From: Glandiceps talaboti
Taxonomy: Eukaryota; Hemichordata; Enteropneusta; Spengelidae
DNA length: 64,000 bases
Assembly (NCBI RefSeq): GCF_964340395.1
Contig: NC_135557.1
Span: forward strand, 26,001,114 to 26,065,113
Reading direction: 5' to 3'
The stretch's first letter is position 1. Every line of letters starts with the position of its first letter. Shown here piece by piece: positions 21,919 to 31,304 of the stretch. The notes beneath the pieces were generated by a model that was given only the letters and a program-made list of their open reading frames with translations, ran no database searches and was not told the DNA's origin. A program made the translations under genes and the position numbers.

Positions 21919-21982
21919 GATTCACTTAGCTAATGAGTTTGATACTTACTACCAAGTATCGAACTCATTAGCTAAGTGAATC
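21919..21982. repeat. Hairpin with 29-bp arms
   Basis: 'gattcacttagctaatgagt' continuing to gatactt is followed after six bases by its reverse complement, with one mismatch. It could be a minimal foldback element; no flanking target duplication is obvious. Confidence 0.75.
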
Positions 21983-22012
21983 TGAATTGAAATGAACGAT
22001 AAGAACACTTGG

Positions 22013-22014
<2 letters not shown>

Positions 22015-22043
<29 letters not shown>

Positions 22044-22124
22044 CATACATACATACATACATACATACATACATACATACATACATACATACATACATAC
22101 ATACATACATACATACATACATAC
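22015..22124. repeat. (CATA)n microsatellite, about 27 repeats
   Basis: A pure tetranucleotide tract; Cys-Met-Tyr-Val frames through it are artefacts. Confidence 0.97.
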
Positions 22125-23607
22125 AATATGTAAATACTATCTCCCACAGATGAGCAAATACACTGATCACATGACTTCAGGGTGATATTAAATTTATTCA
22201 CAATCCTTGCATACATTCACATATGGCATCCATATGTCCTATGTACAGGAATCACAGACAAGTATACAGTGTTAGTTATCTGTACAGGAATATAAGAGAA
22301 CCATGTGAAATGTGACACACAAGTTATACCTGTACAATCCCACAATACATATTGTTCAACAATTCTCTGTGTGTGCCCAAATTTCTACTTATATTACTAA
22401 CAGTCATATCAGATAGTAATCTTTTTACATGGCAATATTTTACAATATCAGGTCAATAATAATTCATTCTTGTATCACGATCAAGGGTTCTATTATGAAT
22501 AACATTTTGCCTGTTCAGGTTGACAGGTTTTGTCAAACTGTTCGTTATTATACTCAATATGAAAAAGACTGTATTTTACAGTATTTTATTGTAGCTGAAA
22601 ACTAGACTGGGAGATTAGCTTGGATACTAGTCTAGACTGGGAGATTAGCTTGGATACTAGTCTAGACTGGGAGATTAGCTTGGATACTAGTATAGTGATA
22701 AAATGAAATTCCAATTTTATAGATGGAAAAATTATAATGTACTGTGCACTGTAAGTTCAAAGTTTTCTTGAATGTCCTTACATGCTAGCTAGATTTTTGT
22801 AGTGTGGAACCCAGAGTAGTCTGTGTAAGGTACATGTATGCAGTTACAGGGCGCCCTCACACAGCGGTCAGGCTGGTGAGGATGAGTGACACAATATATC
22901 TTACAGTCAAGATCCAGAGGTGTATGCATATGGATCAGATGAATTTCAATGTGGTCTCATATATTCAAAGATCAGGTTGATGTTTATATACCATCTCTTC
23001 ACAAGGTAAACTGAAGTACCGGTAGTACAGTAGTATGGTAGTACGATAGTATGGTAGTATGGTAGTACGGTAGAGGTAAAGTTACCTTATTGAAATCTAG
23101 TTGGAAACACCTAACAGTACGTAGACTGGTGTAAATAGATGGGAGATGGTATCCACAGTATACTAAAGTGTAAACCTAATCAAGTTATCTCTACTGCATC
23201 ATTCACATAATTATAAGTTTACATAATTTAGAAATTTACTGATCTTAAAAGTAACATCATACTATGTTATTGATTAGTACACATCATACTATGCTATTGA
23301 TTAGTACACATCATAGTATGCTATTGATTAGTACACATGATTTCAATATTTCATTATCAAAGAAGTGTATTCATAGCATTTTAACTGATGAAAAACTTTC
23401 AAAAATTACAACACATTCAGTGACAGAAACTTTGGCAGACTTCTTTTCTCACTGCTTGGTGAAAATGTGTTATATGAAAACAGAAACAGAGAACACTAAT
23501 GTGGTTCTAGTGTATCGATGTCATAGTGTCATTTTCTATCAATAAAGTAACAGTTACACTGTTTGTCCTTTGAGAAAGATCCTGTTTCCTTGAAATTATG
23601 ACCTATA
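22125..23607. other. Gene-free stretch with small tandem repeats
   Basis: It holds a 30-bp unit x3 ('tagactgggagattagcttg' plus 'gatactagtc', 22602-22691), a gtagtatg-rich patch at about 23018-23075, and a 26-bp unit x3-4 around 'attgattagtacacatcata' (23245-23340). No exon is supported. Confidence 0.5.
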
Positions 23608-23609
23608 CC

Positions 23610-23818
23610 ATAGACAGTGGAGGGGAAATATAGACACTGGAGGGGAAATATAGACAGTGGAGGGGAAACACAGACAGTGGAGGGGAAATACAGACAGTGG
23701 AGGGGAAACACAGACAGTGGAGGGGAAATACAGACAGTGGAGGGGAAATATAGACAGTGGAGGGGAAATACAGACAGTGGAGGGGAAATATAGACACTGG
23801 GGGAAAATATAGACAGTG
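23610..23818. repeat. 19-bp minisatellite, eleven copies
   Basis: The unit is 'agacagtggaggggaaata' with t/c and a/c variants. Three overlapping open frames on the minus strand arise from this repeat and are not genes. Confidence 0.88.
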
Positions 23819-24162
23819 TGTACACAAGGACCAGCGAAACAGCAGCATGTAGCCAAACGATAATGCAGTGTAACTTTAAGATAATTCCCTCACTATATCA
23901 ACTGATATCAATTCCAATTTCTTTCAACTGAAGAGGATAACGATATAAAATCCACTTATGGTCGTCTTCAAGTCATCTTGCTGTAGAGGTAATGTGTTAC
24001 TTTTATTTCTATGTTTTCAACTGATCTTACAAATATCAGAACTCAAAATGTCTTCAGCATAGGTTTACATGATTTATTAAAATTATTGAAAAGAATGGTG
24101 AAGCTGTACTGTAAATGCCATCATGGTATTATCTTGATATTGAGGGTGTCTTTCCTTCTATT

Positions 24163-24290
24163 TCACTATTTGGATTTCACTGTGGCGTCTTTCACCTACT
24201 ATTTGGATTTCACTGTGGCGTCTTTCACCTACTATTTGGATTTTACTGTGGTGTCTTTCACCTACTATTTGGATTTCACTGTGGCGTCTT
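24163..24290. repeat. 33-bp minisatellite, four copies
   Basis: The unit 'tatttggatttcactgtggc' plus 'gtctttcacctac' lies downstream of the minus-strand gene at 24418. Confidence 0.88.
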
Positions 24291-24331
24291 CATATACCAT
24301 TACCAGTATATCTTATATCATCAGTTTTTAC

Positions 24332-24360
24332 ATAGACCTTATATGTGTAGGGTCTATGGT
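24332..24360. repeat. Degenerate hairpin related to the CATAGACC family
   Basis: 'catagacc' and 'gggtctatgg' flank a short AT-rich centre; the ends match the hairpins at 14160 and 51676 but the arms are shorter. Confidence 0.4.
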
Positions 24361-24417
24361 TTTTGCAATGTAATAAACTAGTGTAGGACAAGATAGCATA
24401 AGATAGACACTGCCTCG

Positions 24418-24975
24418 TCATCTTGATGTTGAGGTGACTTGTTTCTTTCTATTAGCAATTGCTGCTGCAAGTCTAGCTTTCTCATTCTCTGTCTCTTTTT
24501 TCTTGGCAAGACTCTCAAGTCGTCTCTTCTCCCTCATTTTCTGGGCCATCATTTTCCTGTCTTCAGCCGTCTTTGTTTTGGGTACAGCAACAGTGGCCTC
24601 AGTATTTCCATTCTGTGAATCAACTTTAGCAATCTTTGTGACTGTATTGTCTTTATTTTCAAATTTACGCTTTCTTTTTTTCACTTTGACGATGGGGAAG
24701 GGATGCGTCAGAGGTGGTTCATTCCTATCATCAGCAGTTAAAATAGCTTCCTGGTACTCTTCATTCAACTCTGCATCATACATCCTGTTTTGTGGAAATA
24801 ACTCTTCATACTCTTCTGGTCCTAACGTATACTGGTCCTCATCATCTATGTAACGTTGTGTTTTCTCTGTATACTGTGCTGCACTTTCTGTATAATGTTC
24901 TGTACATGGTTCAGTTCTCTTCATATACTGTTCATCAGACTCTGTACGCTGTAGTAAAGTTATGTTTTCAGCCAT
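24418..24975 (-). CDS. Unrecognised charged protein, 185 aa
   Basis: An intact frame from ATG at 24975 to TGA at 24418, inside an exon that begins at an acceptor (tttgttttacag, exon start 25015). The N-terminal third is acidic with repeated (Q/H)YTE-like words; a middle block has a nuclear-localisation-like KVKKRKRKF; the C-terminal third (EDRKMMAQKMREKRRLESLA and on) is a long, highly charged probable helix or coiled coil. No transmembrane segment or signal peptide. I do not recognise the family; a nuclear protein is the likeliest reading. Codon use and lack of stops over 560 nt support a real gene. It is divergent from TMEM218 and lies between it and PKNOX. The true N terminus may involve an upstream exon. 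Confidence 0.7.
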   Translation of the reverse strand: MAENITLLQRTESDEQYMKRTEPCTEHYTESAAQYTEKTQRYIDDEDQYTLGPEEYEELFPQNRMYDAELNEEYQEAILTADDRNEPPLTHPFPIVKVKKRKRKFENKDNTVTKIAKVDSQNGNTEATVAVPKTKTAEDRKMMAQKMREKRRLESLAKKKETENEKARLAAAIANRKKQVTSTSR

Positions 24976-25378
24976 TATAGATTTACAAATTGTGGAGAAC
25001 TTGTGTAGAGATAACCTGTAAAACAAATGAATTCAAAATATTTGATATTCATCCATTGTCATTACGTAAAAAATACTTGACGAAAAGTGCTTCAATTTGG
25101 TGTGTAAATTAACATAACTATTCAATGCTAACTTCAATATTACATCACACATAACATAACCTTAAACAAGGTATTCGTAAATCTACAGAACAAAGAGACA
25201 ACGTGTTTCTGATTGCTTGGTAGGACTGATGTCATCTTGCTTACACTTATCACATGCCTCAATTCTGATTTGTTTACAGGTGGCCTGTCTACAACAATCG
25301 GAATCAAGAATTTGGAAAACTCTGTCTGTACAGTGTCACACTGCACCAGAACTGATGAAAATAAATAACACATGCATG

Positions 25379-25379
<1 letters not shown>

Positions 25380-25460
<81 letters not shown>

Positions 25461-25464
25461 CACA
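25380..25464. repeat. (CA)n microsatellite
   Basis: A nearly pure CA tract; His-Thr and Cys-Val frames are artefacts. Confidence 0.97.
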
Positions 25465-25689
25465 TGCACTTACATATACACATCAAACAAACATGAAATA
25501 CATAACCACACATATACATGTACATGCAATGGAATATAATATAATATACACATACATGAAATATATAAACACATACACACACAAACATATACATAAATGA
25601 AATATGAGCACATATACACACATAAAATATATAAACACATACATACACAATATATATACAGTATATAGTATACATGTATACATATATAA

Positions 25690-25728
25690 TATACACACAC
25701 ACACACACACACGCACACACACGCACGC

Positions 25729-25792
<64 letters not shown>
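25690..25792. repeat. (CA)n microsatellite with CACACG interruptions
   Basis: A second long CA tract with several CpG-containing variants at its left end. Confidence 0.97.
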
Positions 25793-25795
<3 letters not shown>

Positions 25796-26399
25796 TATAT
25801 ACACAAATGAAATATATAAATATTGATTGACAATTTAACAAGTGTCTAGAAATCAATATAATCTAGAATTCACTCTACTTTCTATATATCTACTTATAGA
25901 ATTCTCAAGTTTCATATTTTCACTATTTCGATGTTGGTCAATAGTTTCCAACCTGTTGTGGTATACAAATTACAAAATTATTTCATACGTATAAATCATC
26001 AGAGTTCAATAACCTATAACTTATAAGAGTTGCCTTTGTTTGCCATCCATGTGCTTTAGTGTGTGTTGTGTCGTCATCGAAAATTCGTATAAAAATACCG
26101 ACTATTTAATTTCAAAGTATTTAGTTACACGTCAGATTAGTTAGATAACATTTACGTTGACTTACTCACCTCTCACCCCTTACCAAGTTGAGATATCGCG
26201 GTAAATTGGGGATGACAAGGGAAGTGTTATTGTCAATGGCTGCTCAGCTGCCCTTGGGTGAATTTCCTTACAGCAAATGTCATTGGTCTTCTTGTGGACT
26301 ACATGCAAAAGAATGAACCAATGAAATGCTCTGTACTAAGTTACAAAAGGTCACACCATATGCGCATGTCGGAGGTCACATTTTTCCAGGGCTCCACGT

Positions 26400-26785
26400 T
26401 TGAAAACAAGATCTAAGGACAGTTTGGTGATATTTTGCAAGATTACACTGATTTTTAGAACGGATTAACTACTAAAATTGGCACAGTTGATACATTTTCA
26501 AGTTGTATACGAAACAATGTAAAGTCAATACTCACAGATGTTTCGTCGATCGCAGAGTTGGACATTTTGACAGTGTGAAGGGTCGTATTATTATTATTGG
26601 CCGAGACTGGGCCGTAAGAATTTGCCTATTTTCCTGTGGAAGACGTGTTTTTGGAATGTAAGACGAAGACCTGGCCATGACCTTATTGAGAAAGCCGTCC
26701 TCTGTTCGCTAAATCATTCGGTTGTGTTGTTTTTTTGTACTTTTTTGGCCCACTTTGGTAATTTTACTGAACGGCGTCTGTAACT
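26400..26785. promoter_or_regulatory. Probable bidirectional promoter, charged-protein gene and TMEM218
   Basis: The two start regions face away from each other across about 220 bp. There is no TATA box. CpG is locally enriched (cgtcgatcgcag). Head-to-head housekeeping promoters of this kind are common in animals; that it works in both directions is inference. Confidence 0.45.
26536..26565 (-). CDS. Candidate first exon or upstream ORF of the charged-protein gene
   Basis: On the minus strand ATG at 26565 reads MSNSAIDETS to a good donor (CATCT|gtgagtatt). Spliced directly to the exon at 25015 this frame would stop after ten more codons, ending at 24983, eight bases before the main ATG at 24975. 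It is therefore either a short upstream ORF or a true N terminus joined through an exon I have not found. It sits 220 bp from the TMEM218 start codon. Confidence 0.35.
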
Positions 26786-26892
26786 ATGGCAACAGTACTT
26801 GGTGTTGGAGTAGGAATCTTCATACTTGCCTTTATATGGACATTGACTTTTGCCCTGTGTCTTTTCTTCTCTAGGTCACAGGGGGGACTCAA
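26786..26892 (+). CDS. TMEM218: TMEM218 exon 1
   Basis: The ATG at 26786 (context taactATGGC) opens the first membrane segment and the exon ends QGGL plus two bases at donor AA|gtaagttt. Confidence 0.92.
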
Positions 26893-29800
26893 GTAAGTTT
26901 TACATTATTTTTAAAATAATTACAAAGACAGATCAGATGTATCTGACAGTAATTCTTGAAATGACCTCAATGTGTTCTTTCTAGTGCTGTAAAAATTTGG
27001 CCACTTTTTGCTGCTCTTTGTCTCCCCAGCAAGGCTATGTTGTCTCTAACTTACATTTTTTGGTGAAAGTGGAGACTCCAAAGAGATGTATCTTGTTTGC
27101 ATGCATTGGTTTAGACTTGTCAATCACCTGCTACACAGTGTATACAGATACTATACTACTACTAGTAGTATATGCTGACCAATGCTTTTAAACAAATGAG
27201 ATATAGTATATTGATTGATATTCCCAACAGACAGACTAAAAGGAGTAAAATCCACTGATATCAATAAAACTCAATGTGCTCATGATATGCAAAACTTTGC
27301 AAATATTCCCAGATTTCTCCCTCTGCTACTGGGTTTTCAAAACCTTAGTGAAACACTGTTACATGTCAGTGTTTAAAAACCTGCAAAGTTGAATTTTTAT
27401 GAGCCCATTCACTTTATTTCTCTGTTTACTTTTTTTTCATGTACCATAACATACCATAATTCATAACATACCACTCTATAGATGCTGTATTTATGCTTCT
27501 GTTTCATCTATTATTATTTTCTACTCACTTTATCTAAGACTGTCAGATATTGTTTATTTGACCCCCGAGTGTCTGTGGTAAGTTACACTTGATCTAAGAG
27601 TGTCAAATATTATTTATTTGACCTCTAAGTGTCTGTGGTAAGTTACAATGCATGGATAAACATGGCATGGAGATATATAGTGTGGTAGATATGGTATTAG
27701 GTGAGAAATGAGACTGAAAGGTTCATCATTGTCTACATAGTCCATATATCACCTGTACTGTGTTCAGCTAATAGTTAAAGGCCCACAAGCTGAGTTTATT
27801 TGGTTCTAGTCGTAATTTTTGCTGCATTTCTGTAAATACTCGCAGTATTCATGTACACTTAACCATCATTTGCAATTGACTGAACTCCAACCTGGTATTA
27901 GGATATAACTTATATACAATTTTATGATGTACATCCCTACTATGCAGCCAACTGTTCTAACATGCCAACAGAAATTGTAATGTCATAAAAAGTATTCCTT
28001 AATATTAACATTATACTAGAATAGTTAAATAAAAGTTTTATGAATGTATTTCCTCTTGAGTAAAAACTCAACTTGTGCCACTTTAACAGGAGAACCAACA
28101 ATGATGAAACTTTCAGTCTACAGTAAAATAGATAGATAGCTATTATGGTTCATGTACAATGGAGGGAGAGATAGCTATTATGGTTCTATACGTCATGTAC
28201 AATGGAGGGAGAGATAGCTATTATGGTTCTATACGTCATGTACAATGGAGGGAGAGATAGCTATTATGGTTCTGTATGTCATGTACAATGGAGGGAGAGA
28301 TAGCCATTATGGTTCTGTATGTCATGTACAATGGAGGGAGAGATAGCTATTATGGTTCTGTATGTCATGTACAATGGAGGGAGAGATAGCCATTATGGTT
28401 CTGTATGTCATGTACAATGGAGGGAGAGATAGCTATTATGGTTCTGTATGTCATGTACAATGGAGGGAGAGATAGCTATTATGGTTCTGTATGTCATGTA
28501 CAATGGAGGGAGAGATAGCTATTATGGTTCTGTATGTCATGTACAATGGAGGGAGAGATAGCTATTATGGTTCTATACGTCATGTACAATGGAGGGAGAG
28601 ATAGCTATTATGGTTCTGTATGTCATGTACAATGGAGGGAGAGATAGCCATTATGGTTCTATACGTCATGTACAATGGAGGGAGAGATAGCCATTATGGT
28701 TCTGTATGTCATGTACAATGGAGGGAGAGATAGCTATTATGGTTCTGTATGTCATGTACAATGGAGGGAGAGATAGCTATTATGGTTCTATACGTCATGT
28801 ACAATGGAGGGAGAGATAGCTATTATGGTTCTGTATGTCATGTACAATGGAGGGAGAGATAGCCATTATGGTTCATGTACAATGGAGGGAGAGATAGCTA
28901 TTATGGTTCTGTATGTCATGTACAATGGAGGGAGAGATAGCCATTAATGGTTCTGTACGTCATGTACAATGGAGGGAGAGATAGCTATTATGGTTCTGTA
29001 TGTCATGTACAATGGAGGGGAGTGAGGTACTAGATATGGCTGTTGCCATCTTACTAACCATAATATCTCTGGAAATATTTGCACCAAGAACTCCGACACA
29101 TCACTGTTCAGTCTCCATGGGAGGAACTATAGCAGAGCTGAATACTGATGTGCCAGAGTTCTCAGAGCATATATTTCCAGGACTAACTCAGTAATATCAT
29201 AATATTATTAGATGATACAATGTTGTAGAGAGAATGAAGGGAATGTAAGAAGTAGTTACTAGTTGATATCATGCAATTTGGTGGTATGTACTGATTTTAG
29301 GTGGTGTATGTAAAGTAGTGTAGGTAAATAGGAATGTGGACATCATGGTAATATCATTTATAGACAATGGACATCGTGGTAATATCATTTATAGACAATG
29401 GACATCATGGTAATATCATTTATAGACAATGGATGTCATTGTACAAGTAATATAATTTATAGACAATGGACATCATGGTAATATAATTTATAGACAAGGG
29501 ATGTCATAGTAATATAATTTATAGACAATGGACATCATGGTAATATAATTTATAGACAATGGATGTCATAGTAATATAATTTATAGACAATGGACATCAT
29601 GGTAATATAATTTATAGACAAGGGATGTCATTGTAATATAATTTATAGACAATGGACATCGTGGTAATATAATTTATAGACAATGGACGTCATAGTAATA
29701 TCATTTATAGACAATGGACATCGTGGTAATATAATTTATAGACAAGGGATTTCATTGTAATATAATTTATAGACAATGGACATCGTGGTAATATAATTTA

Positions 29801-31219
29801 TAGACAATGGACATCGTGGTAATATCATTTATAGACAAGGGATGTCATTGTAATATCATTTATAGACAATGGGCATCATGGTAATATCATTTATAGACAA
29901 TGGATGTCATAGTAATATCATTTATAGACAATAGACGTCATGGTAATATCATTTATAGACAATGGACGTCATTGTAATATCATTTATAGACAATGGATGT
30001 CATAGTAATATCATTTATAGACAACAGACGTCATGGTAATATCATTTATAGACAATGGACGTCATTGTAATATCATTTATAGACAATGGATGTCATGGTA
30101 ATATCATTTATAGACAATGGACATCATGGTAATATCATTTATAGACAATGGATGTCATGGTAATATCATTTATAGACAATAGACATCATGGTAATATCAT
30201 TTATAGACAATGGACGTCATTGTAATATCATTTATAGACAATGGATGTCATGGTAATATCATTTATAGACAATGGATGTCATGGTAATATCATTTATAGA
30301 CAATGGCTATCATGGTAATATCATTTATAGACAATGGACATCATGGTAATATCATTTATAGACAATGGACATCATGGTAATATTTATAGACAATAGTAGT
30401 TATTAATCAGATTTATTGACCTGAATAGATAAAACATTACTTGTAAGTACAGTGTATGTGCAACAATTGGTTGTGAGCCAAGAACTAATAAAAACTATGT
30501 TAGTATTTAATACTAGATAATCTGATTCCCCTACATATTATTTTGTTAAAGCTAAACTTTGTGATACAAATAGAAGTAGTAAGAGTAGTATGTTATTGAA
30601 TTGAAGCAAATCAAGTACTGGTATCTTTAAAAAAACGCCACTGAAAAGTCTCTTGTCACTTTCTTTCAGACACAAATGTGAAGAAACAAACACTTCACTT
30701 GGTTTTAGTTAAAATATCTTTATCACTTACAACAATTCTAGCTTTACTTTGATTAACATATTATATAGATAAGTTATATAAACACAGTCAATAACTGTCA
30801 CTCATTATAACACACTGTGATATTTTGGATTTCACTTACAACAATTCTAGCTTTACTTTGATTCACATATTATATAGATAAGTAGTATCACTGTGATATT
30901 TTGGATTTCCTTGTTTAGTGAGATCACTATCATTCATGCCATACATTAATTTAGACTGGCACCAATCACTTGGCAGATTTTTTTTTGTCACCTCATAATC
31001 TTCAAATGTTGTAAGTTTCGTTATTCATTTCTAGTTTTGTAAAGGAAATTGTCCAACTTAATAAAAAAATTCCAGTAACTATTAGTCTAGTATAAGCCTT
31101 CACCGGACTGTTTCACAAGCAGTCAGTCAGTCAGTAAATATATAACATTTCATACACGAGTTAGTAAATGACACAGTTGTGTTTTTAAAAAATGAAATTA
31201 TTCACACATGCATGCACAT

Positions 31220-31304
<85 letters not shown>

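Larger units (their letters stand above)
25015..26535 (-). other. Probable 5' intron of the charged-protein gene
   Basis: It holds (CA)n and (CACACG)n tracts at about 25380-25465 and 25690-25792 and otherwise AT-rich DNA. A possible small exon (acceptor tttcatcag near 25352 on the minus strand) gives no convincing peptide. Confidence 0.35.

Noticed and set aside
23529-23856. Three overlapping frames rich in FPSTVC/SPPLS
   Set aside because: They are readings of a 19-bp minisatellite.
25140-25856. Cys-Val and His-Thr rich frames
   Set aside because: They are (CA)n and (GT)n microsatellite translations.
28128-30395. CRISPR-like array (regular repeats in TMEM218 intron 1)
   Set aside because: The repeats are contiguous without unique spacers, and the setting is an animal intron.
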